Position numbers and translations under genes: made by a program. This document shows, piece by piece, positions 47,495 to 60,167 of a stretch of 64,000 bases of DNA (the stretch's first letter is position 1; the number at the start of each line of letters is the position of its first letter). Origin of the DNA: Tetrapyrgos nigripes (lineage: Eukaryota; Basidiomycota; Agaricomycetes; Agaricales; Campanellaceae); contig JAACJM010000026.1 in NCBI GenBank assembly GCA_013368315.1, positions 62,001 to 126,000 of the forward strand, read 5' to 3'. Below the pieces are notes generated by a model. That model was given only the letters and a program-made list of their open reading frames with translations, ran no database searches and was not told the origin of the DNA.

Positions 47495-48640
47495 GTTCCT
47501 TTTCTCTGTATCAGCCATTTGGAGTGAATCCGGAGCGAATGGAATGTGTCATCTTTCCGAGAGACTTTGGTGGTTCCAATGGAGAAGGGTTGGACCTAAA
47601 GAAGCCGTTTTGAAGCACCAAATTTCGCGATAGTGCTGTTGAGATTGTCCATGACATCTTCTCCTGAGCTTTTCGCTTTCAGGGCGAGGAAAGCGCACCT
47701 CCATTGTCGTGTCGATGGGTATTTTGTGTTCAAGGGCGTTTGCTATCTCATCGTCTGCAGCTTTTGGAGTGGAGCGATGTCTCTTCAGCTCGTCGCTATA
47801 CTTTGTCCAAAGCGCAAAGCATCAAGACGTACCTATTGGTTCATCGATTCATTCTCTACACTCTTCATCTCCTACTGGCCCCCAACCTTGGAACCATCAT
47901 TGTTCATGCTCCATGCATCCTTGAAGGTCAACAAGGGGAATTTTGGTAGAAGTAGAGAGCAGCCAGTTCCTGTGTGGTATTGAATTGAATGTGCGGTCAT
48001 TAATGTTGACGGCCTCGAACTCGGCTGTACGTATTCTATAGGATGTATTTTGGGGGGAAAGCTACTTCTAACGGTACGTCCTGCGATTAAACTCCATAAA
48101 GTTTATGCTGAACAAAGCATAGAACGCGACACGGAGTCTATCTGGAGTGTACGCGAATTTGGGCAAGTGTTCCAAGTTTTCGCGGACAACCAATCAGACC
48201 GGGGACGGAATACTTGCCTAATATGACTATGGTGCTGATTGTACGATGGCCACTCGGAGCACCGATCGCTGGTTTTTGGCATAATCTCTTTCTGCATTCT
48301 AAACCACCCAGATACAACAAAGGACACTTTTCGTCAATTTTGTGATTGATGGAGCAGCCCTCATACACGATGAATAGAAGATTGCAGGGCCTCTCCAACT
48401 GAGGTGGCGCGACGCACTACGCAAGGATAAGCTTGTCAAGTTCTATCCGCAGTTGATATCGTTGGAGGTTTATAAAGATAAATCTCCATAATTGATATTT
48501 TACAAGAATACTCAAGATACAGGATACAGTGAATCGACAACAAAGTGATTAAAAGGTATGTAACAATTAGATAGCGAAGAACAACATAATGCACGAAAAC
48601 CAAAAGAAAAAGAATTTATACATCTGACCACTGTTTATCA
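47495..48640. other. Gene-poor stretch
   Basis: 1.1 kb with no gene I can support. Open frames at 47633-47983 (+) and 48138-48398 (-) lack start context, splice extension and recognised motifs. The end near 48480-48640 is AT-rich and likely the 3' flank of the transcription factor gene. Confidence 0.4.
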
Positions 48641-49504
48641 TCAGTTGTACGCCCCCTCGTCATACTCCAATAGTCGTCCATGGGGATCTAGGGTTTGTGA
48701 TTTGGTATACACAGGTGAAGCGTAAAAGGGAGTGGGCTGGGGCACAAGCAGCGGAGGATCAGACCTATTTGGCTGCATGTAGGAAAGCTGTGGATGTGGA
48801 TAGTGAAGCATGGGAGTTGGATAAGCTGAAGCAGGATCATATAAGCGCTGGCTAGGATCCTGGATCTGGTGAGACGCATAGTCCTGCTTGTCAGCGGGCT
48901 GGACAGCAGCCTGCATCTGGTAGTAGTTATCGGTACAGTATACCTGGGTATTGGATTTATGAAGAGCTGATGGGTAGTGACCATAGTAATAAGAAGGCTC
49001 ATAACCTACAGGTTCTGTGTAGGTTTCACCTGCTATAGGACTCTCTGCGGCTGGCGACGGCTCAGTACTCATAGTCACGAGAGGCATGCCCGCAAAGAGG
49101 GCTTCGTCCTGCTCGGCGTTGGTACCTGGAGGTGTTTGAGATCAAGAAAGGTGTATAAAAAGAGAGCGAGAAAGAGTACACATACCTCTTCCTTCGCGCT
49201 TCTTGTATTTGCCTCGCTTTACGCCTTTCTTGCGTTCTTTACGCTGGGAATCGACACACTGGTCGGGGTGCCCATATTTTACACAGCGAAGGCACGGTCT
49301 CGCTTCATCGCATTTCTTACATGCCTTTTGGCAGTTTGTACAAGCGTTTTTGACTTGTTTCCGCTTGGTGCGAATAGTAGACCCCGTCGTGAGCGGAAAC
49401 ATGTGCATCGGCATGCCCGACTCTATCACGGATTGCATGACAGGGTACGAAGTAGAAGTGAAAGGATTGTCTCTATCGGGAGGATGAGAGCCCGAGAGAG
49501 ACAT
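48641..49504 (-). CDS. Zn2Cys6 fungal transcription factor
   Basis: DNA-binding regulator of the Gal4-type binuclear cluster class. After MSLSGSHPPDRDNPFTS the cluster reads RKQVKNACTNCQKACKKCDE then ARPCLRCVKYGHPDQC, supplying the six Cys with an extra Cys in the first loop. A strongly basic stretch, RKERKKGVKRGKYKKREG, follows directly. One intron (about 49124-49184) joins GTNAEQDEALFAGMPLV. The rest is a Tyr/Pro/Gln-rich region (YEPSYYYGHYPSALHK, YPTPMLHYPHPQLSYMQP), probably an activation domain. About 265 aa, short for the class and without the fungal middle-homology domain. Target genes cannot be told. It is divergent from the DYRK kinase with a 682-bp gap. Confidence 0.88.
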
Positions 49505-50186
49505 CGCGGGGAGTAATGGCGTGACCTAGTATTGCAAGACGGGATATGAATTTGAACGCAGAGAACAGAGAGAAAATGGACTAGTACCTCGCAGTTGAAG
49601 AATGAGAGCGAATCTGCAGAAAAAAGACAAGTTGAGTGCGGGATGTATCGATAAGGAGAATCGAACGCATGCCTTTGTCGTGTCAAATGCTGAACGAAGC
49701 ACTACGGACCTTGACGGCGAAGGGACGGCCTGAAGGACAGGGAGAAAGCGAGTATGAGCGAGAAAACAGACGGCGACGAGGAGGAGGAGGAGAGGGCCAA
49801 CCTCGACGATGAAGAAGCAGTCAAGCGTCGTGTAGCATCCATACATGAAGGTTGACTATATTTCGGATTAGCCGAAACGGCGCCTCAGCTACTGAATAGG
49901 CATGTGTCCACGGACGGATTCCCGGAGACGTGGTTGGACGTCTCACTTGGCTCTTTAGTAGGATCCATGTCCACAGGAGCACAGAGTGGATCAGACTGGG
50001 TACATATACTGTTTTCTATGAAGGGATGGCCTCTTGCAGAGGACAATGGAATACATCATATTTCGCCACCCACCGAGTTCCAAATAAGACCAAACAGGAC
50101 CTCTTCTTGTCACTGTCAGAGGAAGGCTCACCAAAGGCTCACGTCCGAGTCTTCCGTTTCTTTCCTTTTCTTCTTCATTCTCGTCC
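49505..50186. other. Long shared upstream region of the zinc-cluster factor and DYRK kinase
   Basis: 682 bp between divergent start codons. Minus-strand frames here (for example 49526-49846) likely lie in a long 5' leader of the factor gene and could act as upstream ORFs. No other gene is supported. Confidence 0.45.
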
Positions 50187-53100
50187 ATGTCGGCGCCATC
50201 GTCTCCTCACAGGAAACGAGATCGGCCACCCGCGCTAGAGATACATGATCACCTCAACAAGGCGTCTTCAGACACTGACGTTCTCTACAAACGCGACCCT
50301 AAGCCCCAGGTCAGTCTGCCGTCCTCCCAGTCCTGCTCTTGGCTGACCCTCAACTGTCCAGCCCATGGTTCTCGTAGACCCTGCACCTGCTCAACAGGAG
50401 ACGCCAGTCGACTCCGATTTGCCTGCTTCACGTCCAGGCTCTGCTACTTCATCTCTCGATCCTTATTATTTCGGCATCAGCTCTCCTTCAGATTCTCCTC
50501 TTCCACCTCTCCCTCCCAGCACCGCCATAACTCCGGATCCGCCCCATACATACGAACCCGTCACACCAGCCAAAGATCCTTCTTCAATTGACCGCCGTGG
50601 TCTCGTCGGAGTTGGTGAACTCGCAACTCCTCGCTGGACTAGAGAGGAGCCCTATGTCGATAGAACACACGATTTTGAAAGGGATGATGACCCTGTTGAA
50701 GTGATAGACGAGGCTGAAGATGTGATTGACGATGAACCAGATAGTCCCTGGACGATCGAAGCTGTTGATGGGGAAACTTCAGATAGAGAAGAGGTACGTT
50801 TTCGATTCTCCAAATATTCTTTTGTCACTGATCCTTTCACAAGGTCATGGAAGTCAAGACCATCCCTAGGTCTATTCGAACCCGCCCTTCGATGGCTGAA
50901 GAAAGTGGCGGCGAAGAAATCCTCTATCCTCGACAAGCCAATTTTGCTGGCGCTGACGTTCCCAAATTACCCGAGATGGAGGCTCCCAAAGTTTCTCAAA
51001 CGGATTCCTCCAGTTCAGAGGCCAACGTCGCTGCGTCTCCCCCTAGTGCATTCACTTTGCCTCAAAGACGTGCCAAGAAACGCACTTCTGATGAATTCGA
51101 GATGGACCAGACTGGTTCACTCGTTTCAAAACGTGCTTCATCCATGTCAGCGAAAGAAAGGTCCAAAGATGAGGTCAAACCCAGTTCTCGTAGGCATCGA
51201 AGTCTCAACGCAGCCAGTATGTCCAGCTCCATACTCAGGGATGGCAGAAGGGAACGTCAACGAGAAAGTGCTGGTCTCACGCTGAGCGGTATGAAGACCT
51301 CGTCCTCTGCGAAGCCGGAAAAACACAGCCGTCATGCATCTGCGGGCTCTCCCTCATCAGTCCAAGTTGATTCTCCTCATTCCCGACGCGTCAACACCAC
51401 CGATTTTTCTCATTTACCTCCTTCCCCTTCCACCTCTTCGATACAACAGTTTCTGCGTGCCGGAGGTAATCCTCCAGGGCCCAACACTCCGCCGTTGTCT
51501 TCGTCTTCCAAAGATCCCTTGGGATCTCATCATTCCCCCAATGTGGCGCATTCCCTTCTCAGGGGTACTCAAGAAGGATGGTCTGGGCTAGACGATGAAG
51601 CTACTGCAGAGGCGCTGAGGAAGTTGGATGGATTAAGTGGTAAGACTGCGCGAGCGCGAGCCAGTGTAAGCAGTCTCGGGCGGACTGCTAGTTCTAGTCG
51701 GCCCGGAACACCTGCCAGCAAGTCGGGTCATCAGTGGGAAGGGGTCAACGAAAATGCGAAACTCAGTCGAAGAACCAGTCACAAAGACACTCCCAGCAGC
51801 ATCAAGGAGAAAGAACCAAGCCAGAGACAGGCGATCGGGTTGGGTATCCTTAGTCCGGGTGCCGAGAGTGAGCTCACAGGCGGTGCCCTCAGCAGTGACG
51901 AACAATCTTCCTACTCTATGCCCTCTTCCGCTGCAGAGAAGACGCCCAGAAAAACCGGCTCATCAAGTGCTCGTTCCAGCTTCACTCCCAAGAGAGGGTC
52001 GACTTCGTCCACGACGAATGGCAGCACTCCGACCACTAGTTCTCGTGACTCAATGTCCGGAGCTACCAGTATCACCTCTGTATCTGCCACTTCTGGTCGT
52101 CAATCATCAGGTAAAACCCGACGAAATAGTGCTGGCAGCGATGTATCGAGTGTCACGGGAGACGCGGCTTCTCTCAAGGATCGCGTCGCGTCTCTTGCAG
52201 TCAATGGAGATGCTCCTGAGGAAACCGTAGTACCGCCTGTTCCTCCTCTGCCGAAGGATCTGTCGACATATCGCTCCCCTCCCTCCACCGCTGTTGGAGT
52301 GGTCTTCCCTCTCAGTGACGATAAACCACGCACTAGTCATGATAGCGATCGTGGGGCTTCTCTTGAAGTGCCGTCGGCAGAGTCCACTCAGAGCAAACAG
52401 GATCGTCGTCGAAGCCAGCACGCTAGTGTAAATTACACTAGTGCATCAGACTCTGGCGCTTCCGTCACAAAAACTCCCTCTAAGAAATGGAGTTTCTCCA
52501 ATGCGCTGAGTCTGAAGCTGTCAGGATCACCGTCGTCCTCCAAACAATCAGGTTATCCTGTTAGCCCACGTGCAGTCACAATGAATCACCAACAGATTCG
52601 CAAATCGACTTCTAAAGATCAGGCACTATCACCCTCTTCTGCCTCTTCTTCCAAGATTCCGTGGTCTCCTGCTCAACAACCCGAAGCTATGTCATCTGCA
52701 GCGTCATTAGCGTCTCTCTCTTCTGTCGGATCAGTCCGTACGCCTGCGCTGCCATCTGCAAGGGCGACTCCTTCGTCCAAGACTCCAGATCGCATCACTG
52801 TTCCCAGTCGTTCCGGAACTGATTCCAGTGCCAGTACTAATGCTGGACTTTCGGCACCTCCAATTCATTCTTCTGGACCTTTGAGTCCGACGTCATCTGT
52901 TCGTCGGCATCAATCCAAACGACTCACCCCTTCATCCATTCCTTTCTTTCGTCGATCATCTTCCCAATCTATGCAACTTCCTCCTTCCAGTACCGTGTCT
53001 TCTTCCCCGCCTACTTCAACTGAGATGAGGACTAAGCAAAGCTCATCCCCGCCTCATGACTACAATCCGCCATCAACTTCGGTTCCTGGCTCCGCTCAGA

Positions 53101-56100
53101 AGAAATCTTCCGTCCTTAGCTTGGGTTTGCCGTCATTATTGAAGGGATCTAGTTCCAGAAAGAGCCTTCATTCTGATTCTAAAGAAGCTGTGAAGGATGC
53201 TCAGAGAGCGAGAGATGCTGCTAAAGAGGCTGAAAGAGAGAAGACTAGAGTGGAGAAGGAGAAATTGAAAAAGGAAGAGAAGGACAGGAGTGAAAGTCGG
53301 ATTTCTGCTCTTATGGGTCGGAAACGTGGCAAGGTATTTCAATCCTGTATTATGGACTGTCCATCGTGCTAAACCTTTTTATTAGACACTCTCTTCCACG
53401 GAGCCTAGGAAACCGAAATCCCCTGTTCACATGCCTCCGATGCAGATATCAGCTTTGGAACCCGCTACAGCCCAACGTGTCGCTAGACTCAAAGTATCTG
53501 GCTCGTCTTCCGCTTCGACGTCTACGCCTTCAACTTCAGCACCCAATATGGCTCGTTCTACTTCTTCGAGTAGAGCAACGTCACAGACCGCTAGTTCGAT
53601 GCAAAAACAGTCGGATACTTCACTTCGAACTCGGAATCAGCTTCCGACCATCGCCGGTTCGCCCTCTGTCGGTACAGTAACACAGACCACTAAAGAGAAC
53701 AAGGAACCTCCCCCTTCTTCTCTCATGAACTCGGTGTTTGGGCATCCAAAGGAGACACCCACCAAGATACCTCGTATATCTAGTCGGACATCGACTGTTT
53801 CGTCCCCACCCCTGAAGACTTCCAGTTCCGTCGCAGCAAGGCGAGCGAGCACCAATGTCAGTGGTTTCAGTTCGTCTGCCAACCCTTCTCCCACCAATCT
53901 TTCCACCAATGAATTTGGAGTCATTGAGGATGGGCCCACCCCCAAAACTACAGCCCGCACAACGCCTGCAAGGGCTTCTCCAACACATGTTGCGACTTCA
54001 TCGTCTCGTGTGCCCCGCCAAGTCTCTGCGTCGTCGACAAGTATCATACCTCGCAAATCTAATCGTGACTCGATGTCCTTTACGGGGCTGAGGAAATCTT
54101 CCACTGGTTCTGTCACCTCGACAAACGTGAATGAAAGCTCGACGTCGCATCATCGTTTCTCGGCCTTGTCACCTTCGAAGGGACTCAAACTCTTGAACCC
54201 AAAGATCTCGTTATCGTCTGCTCGCTCGTCACATACAGGTAGTTCACAGAATCTGGCTCAGGCAGCCGCTACGCCGTCATCTAGCAGGCAATCGTTGACA
54301 ACACCATCGCCGGTACCCAGCAGTGTTGATGACGAAGAGGCAATAGGTGATGAAGAGATGATGCAGTACATTAGACGTCAGCATGCGAAGAAGTTGCAGA
54401 ATGGTGCCACGCAGGAAGAGTTGGATGAGCTTCTCCGTTTCCCAGAACCTTTACCACCTGGTAATCCGTTATCACCTTCTGGTAAGTATCCTATCTCGGC
54501 GTGTCCACAGAAAAGGCACTGATCAATATTTACAGCTGTTCTCAAAAGCAACCAAAGCCAATACCTATGCGAATACGAGCGGAAAGAAATTCTTGACTAT
54601 AACAAAGTGTACTACATCGGTGCGCGCAGCAAGAAAAACTTTGCGACTTTGGATAATTCCACAAACAACTATGGTTATGACGATGACCGGGGCGACTACC
54701 AAGTTGTCAATCATGATCATCTGGCATTCCGTTACGAAATCATCGACACTCTCGGAAAGGGATCTTTTGGGCAAGTTCTCCATTGCAGAGATCATTGCAC
54801 TGGGGAGTCCGTCGCGATCAAAATTATCCGAAACAAAAAACGATTCCATCACCAAGCATTAGTGGAAATCAAGATTTTGGACAATCTTAGGAAATGGGTA
54901 TGAATCAATTTCTTCATGCTGCCCGCTAAAGCTCTAAATTATGCAACCATTAGGATGCGGAAGAGAAACACCATGTCATCAAAATGACTGAACATTTCTA
55001 TTTCCGGAATCATCTTTGCATCGCTATGGAGCTACTCAGCATCAATCTGTATGAACTCATCAAGGCGAACGGTTTCGTCGGTTTCACGACTGGACTTATA
55101 CGACGCTTCACGAGCCAGATGCTTCTATCTCTCTCTCTTATGCGTCACCACCGCATCGTCCACTGTGATCTTAAACCCGAGGTAAAGAAAATGACAATCA
55201 ACGTTATGTATAGATGACTGATGACACTTCTCCAGAATGTTCTTCTTCGTCATCCTGCAAAGAGTGCTATCAAGGTGATCGACTTTGGGAGTAGCTGCTT
55301 TGAACACGAGAAGAGTAAGTTTGCGCCGAAAAAAATTGTCTTTTACTGACGTAGTATCAGTCTATACCTACATTCAAAGTAGATTCTACCGGTCTCCTGA
55401 AGTTATTCTCGGGATGAACTATCACATGGCCATCGATATGTGGAGTTTGGGTTGTATCCTTGCAGAACTATACACTGGCTTCCCTATTTTCCCCGGAGAA
55501 AACGAGCAGGAGCAGCTGTCATGTATCATGGAAGTGCTTGGGGTTCCAGACAAGGAGTTTGTAAATCGCAGTTCTCGTCGAAAACTCTTTTTTGGTAAGC
55601 GCTGCGCTCGCCTCTACTTGATTTCTTCATGCTCATTTTCTGGTAGAACCCAACGGAAATCCTCGAGCTGTGGTCAATTCAAAAGGTCGCAGGCGTCGTC
55701 CAGGTACAAAGACACTATCGCAGGTGCTCCGGTGTAACGATGAAGAATTTGTCGATTTCGTCGCAAAGTGTTTGGTATGGGATCCTGAAAAACGTATCAA
55801 ACCTCAAGCAGCCATGCGACATCCATTCATCACTGCCGGTCGTAGACCCAAGCTACCTCCGTCTACCAGTAAAAGTTCATCATCTACCAACACTTTGAGT
55901 AGTCGGAAGAAGTCGGAAGTTACGGTGACACCGAAGAAATCCCTTATCAGCGCACCGACACCTTTGACAGCGCGTTCTTCCCGTACAACTGGGAATGGCG
56001 TACCCACGACACCAAGCTCATCATCTACCCATAACAACACACTCTCTTCCACTTCCCGGTCCTACAGGGCATCTCAGGCGCACAGTCTTTCTTCTCACCA

Positions 56101-56198
56101 CTCAAGCCGGACCCTCAACGGCTACATGGTGAGTAATCTTTCCACTTTGACTTTTCCCTGCTGAATGACATGCATTGCAGGCTGCTGCGACCAAATAA
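50187..56198 (+). CDS. Very long DYRK-family protein kinase (Pom1-like)
   Basis: Dual-specificity kinase of the DYRK group; fungal relatives (Pom1) control polarity and cell size. The first 1,400 or so residues are Ser/Thr/Pro-rich and disordered, from [20 protein letters not shown], with one Lys/Glu coiled segment ([20 protein letters not shown]). A DYRK-homology box with [15 protein letters not shown] precedes the kinase: [18 protein letters not shown], catalytic Lys in [43 protein letters not shown], and the activation loop [17 protein letters not shown] with the YxY Tyr that is autophosphorylated. [20 protein letters not shown] and [20 protein letters not shown] follow, then a Ser-rich tail ending in a five-residue last exon. 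About 1,850 aa with roughly ten introns. Confidence 0.9.
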
Positions 56199-56636
56199 GC
56201 TGTCGTTCACGATCTCAACTGATTCCATTAATGATTCTTGGTCTTGCTTTTGGAGAATATTGCTTAGATTCGGATCCATAGCTAAAAATCAAAATACCCG
56301 TTCTCATTGTACTTTTCTTCTGATTGCTGTTCATCTGTGTTCTCGCATGTCCATAATTCCTCGCATGTTTTGCAATAATAATCTATGCATGAGTATTAGC
56401 TTTGAAACTAATTTGAGATTGAGGATGAAAGGAGGTTTCTCTGAAAACTGGTGGATTTTGGGGCCTGTTGTCGTTGGGCAAGTGGATTGTTGTGAAAAGT
56501 GTACAAGTGCAGAGGGAAATGGCGTTTGTGGTTGACCACCATTGAGGCTTGTGCTGAGCTACGTTTCTTGCCCTCCCTACTTTGTCTTTCTTGTTTTTTC
56601 ACTTCAGGAACTCGTTTCCGGGCGTTATCCACAAAA
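56199..56636. other. Intergenic gap
   Basis: 438 bp between the kinase stop and the PHD gene start, both on the plus strand. It is T-rich with no supported gene: 3' end of one transcript and promoter of the next. Confidence 0.45.
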
Positions 56637-59600
56637 ATGGCATCCATGGCTAGCAGTATGCCAGTCTACCTCTTACCAGGCGTTCCAGTTTGCCAGCCAT
56701 CCCATCTCGAGGGTGATGCATCTCTAGCAACAGAGATTCTACCTGGTCCTCCTTCCATAGCCTCGGAACAACAGTCTTTGGCGAAACGCGACCCTAAAAA
56801 GCCTTCTACAATCTTTTCTTACTTGCCAGCCTCGGATCCTGGAACTACTTACTCGGGCATCATGCATGGGACCCTCATCGGTCAGGAGCTAGGGAGCCCA
56901 CGAAAGCGTGCCAGAGTTGAAAAGAGGTCCGTCTACCCTATGTATCTATCTAGAACCTTTGTGTTTCTGACAGAATCTCTTCCCCTGGTGTTTGCGGCCT
57001 ATCCCTTTTCCTTTCTTTCAACCTTTTGACCCTTATCCGCAACCCCGGCTATATCCCTTGATTGTAGCAGCAACTCTGGTCGTGCTCAGCGAGCTTCAGC
57101 CCGTAATCAGAACAGTCTCAACGGGGCACCCGTGGACCCTCTCCTTGCCAACGACGTTGCAGGTGGTTCTGCGCTGCCACTCGCATCTGGCGAGTCAGAT
57201 TCACCGATGGCCCTCGATGATCCTCCACCGCTTTCACGCTCAAACTCCGTTCAGAACACGCTAGAAGGGAACTCTCAGGGCATGGGTACCAGAGGGAAAA
57301 GAAAAGACAAGGGGAAGGGGAAGGAGGTGGAACAACCTGTAGTCAGAGTGAAAGAGGAACCGAGGCCTATATCGTTACATTCTCCTGAACCTCAGTCTAA
57401 CCTTGTGCGTCTGCTGTGCTCCTTTTTTATTTTTCTTTCTCTGACGATCCTGTGCAACTTGGCAGCTCAACAACAACGACCATTGTTCGGCCTGCAGCTC
57501 AACGGGCTCGTTGGTGTATTGTGATGGATGTCCCCGCGCATTTCACCTTTGGTGCATTGATCCTCCGTTGGAGAGTGTCGATGATGGGAAGTGGTTTTGT
57601 CCCTCGTGTAAAGCAGCAAAAGTACGCATGCCACGTCGAACCTCGCACCATCTACTGATGCCTTGCAGGAGTCACCGACACCGCTGCGCAAACATCTTTT
57701 CGGGCCTCTCGCGACTCTCATACAATCAGTCCAGGCAAGCAATCCCGTCGAGTACCAGCTTCCGGAAGACATTCGAACTTTCTTCAAAGACGGTGAGCCA
57801 GCCGTTTTGAATGATGACATATAGCTCATGTATTGTCGCTTTTTCTAGTGACTACTGGGCCCAAGGGCGCTTACGTAGATGCCTCAGAGCTGAAGCCGCC
57901 TCGTCTCAAGTGCGTTCCTATGTTCTTTGTATCTTCAGAATCCTGACAGCCAGTTCGTCTAATTCTAGCCGGCATGGGCAGCTGGAGGACCGTGATGCTC
58001 ACAGACTGAAAGATCGTAACGGCCAACCTGTTCTGTGTTTCCGCTGCGGGACGTCGGCCTTACCAGATAGTGTCGCCGCGGCCGCCCCTTCTACCAAGCG
58101 CGCTCGAAAGTCAACAACAAAGGCAGCCCAATATGAAATCTGGAAGAACATTATTTCTTGCGATTACTGCAATCTACATTGGCATCTTGATTGTTTAGAT
58201 CCACCACTCCCCACGATGCCTTCCTTTTCAAAGAAGTGGATGTGTCCTAATCACGGAGAGAAAGTCCTCGTGAGTTTTTCGTTGCGCCTCTGATAAGGTT
58301 CAAAGCTCAATGGGACACTCGTTGAACAGCCTTCAAAACGCCGTATACCCAAACAGAATGCATCCACAATAGAGATTACGAAGACGTCTCAGTACAACAA
58401 CGGTAATATTGAAATTGTTGACCCGGAAGCTGCTCGGCCAATCGACAAACAGCATAAAGTAAATGTCGACGAAGTTCTCATTAACGGCAGGCGATATCGT
58501 GTGCCTGAACGCATCATATTACTGGATTTTTGGAACAAAATCAGTAAAATTCACGGTGTTTCTCAGTATGTGTGCTTCTCACTTCGACTTGCTCACTTCT
58601 TAACGAATCTTCAGGCACAATGATACTGGTTCAGGAAATTCGTCTCCCTTAACCTCTCTCAGTTCTCTGGACGAGGAGGAAGTGAACCCACTCCTGCTCA
58701 ACAAGACCACCAGTGATCTGAACGATTTGCAGGTCGCACAGGTAGAGTCCTTCAATCCAAAAGTGTCATATACCAGCTCATACTTTTGAAGATGTTGTTC
58801 GACTTCCAGCGAGGTGCAACGACTTCGCAATCACGCAACACCTCCATTCCCAATACCGCAGTACCTTCCGGTGTCAATCAAGCTAAACCAGAGACGGGAT
58901 TGGCGATGGAAAAACCTTCCAGCGTAGTGACATCTCAACCCTTAAAAAGTCCCAAAGCAGCTGTTATCAAGGTGAGGACACTCCGGCGTTGAGTTGTAGA
59001 TCTGATCAGCTAATCGGTTCTACAGCGGCCAAGTGAGACAATCAAGCTGCCTGCCCAATCCTCTCGGATTGTCGCAGCGATCTCTACTCCGGTGAAAGAA
59101 GCTTCATCTTCTTCTGCGCCTATTCCTGTTCATCTTCCCCCTGCAACAACGCCTGTTACGACTGGTCGCCGGAAACGAACCACTACGAACACGTCCACCG
59201 CTACAACGCCCGCTGAGCCGAGCTCATCCCGAACCCTGAGATCCAAGAGTAAACCTAGGAAAGTGTTACTTGATGAAGCAGAGTCTGTATCGACTCCGGC
59301 ACCGGCAATAACTTCGACATCACGGTTTAGAGGGGTCAAGGTCAAGGTGCGTGTTTAGTTACTGAGTTATGTAATTATTCTGACTATCCTCCAAGACTGA
59401 GGAATCGGATACTAGTCTGGCATTGCTCAACGGAATTTCCAATGGCAATGAGACAAGCTCAATCTCTGCCCCTCCCAAGCCTGCGAAACGTCCGCGAACG
59501 GTTCGCAAAAAAGAAGCTGACCCAACTTCGACAGAGAAGGGAGAAGAGAAAGAAAAGAAGAAACGCGGGAGGAAGCGGAAAGAACGAGAGGAAGATCCGC

Positions 59601-59851
59601 CCTATGTTGATAATAGAGAAAGGAACGAGAAGGCGAAGGAGAAGAGGGAAAAGAAAGCCGCGGCTGCAGCGGTTGCGGCGGCTCAAGCCAGTTGCCCAGT
59701 GCCATCCACGGCATCAATGTCGTCGCTATCGACAGTACTGACTGCAACCCCCAAGTCAAACCCAGCAACGCCTTCCCTAAAGATCAGATTACCCCGATTG
59801 AATTTCTCAGGTTCCCCTATTGTGGGTGCCAGTACCCCACGTCAGTCATGA
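56637..59851 (+). CDS. RCO1: Double PHD-finger protein, Rco1-like
   Basis: Chromatin reader, most like Rco1 of the Rpd3S histone deacetylase complex. MASMASSMPVYLLPGVPVCQ opens a disordered region with basic GTRGKRKDKGKGKEVEQP. The first PHD reads NDHCSACSSTGSLVYCDGCP, RAFHLWCIDPPLESVDDGKW, FCPSCKAAK. After ATLIQSVQASNPVEYQLPED the second, split PHD reads PVLCFRCGTSALP with a Lys-rich insert, then ISCDYCNLHWHLDCLDPPLP and WMCPNHGEK. VNVDEVLINGRRYRVPERII follows. The C-terminal third is Lys/Glu/Ala-rich and ends with a SLKIRLPRLNF motif. About 880 aa. The two PHDs with the spacer between them argue for Rco1/PHF12 type; complex membership is inferred. Confidence 0.8.
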
Positions 59852-60167
59852 CCACAATTTCATTGCATAGAACTTGACAATGCCCTCATATGTGTCTTTA
59901 TTATCGCCATTTACCGTTCCACCTTTTCTTCAAGTTCATATATTGTACAAGAGCACACAAGTATCTATTATTTCTATCATTAGTGTTCGCCTTTACCCTT
60001 TCCTTGTTTATTCTAGCTGTTTTTGTCTGGTTATAGCAGGTTTTGTTGTCATTGCAATCCTTATAGCATACTTAGTTACTCTTGCTTTCTGTCTTGGGGA
60101 GTACCGTTGAAAATGGCAATTGGCATGTATTCGAGTTTAGAATTACATAATTTGACGTTGTCTCCCA
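59852..60167. other. Intergenic gap
   Basis: 316 bp, T-rich, between the PHD gene stop and the COG4 start on the same strand. I see no gene in it. Confidence 0.45.

Noticed and set aside
49526..49846. Minus-strand 106-aa frame with hydrophobic start upstream of the zinc-cluster factor
   Set aside because: No splice link to the factor, no homology pattern, pyrimidine-rich leader composition; at most an upstream ORF.
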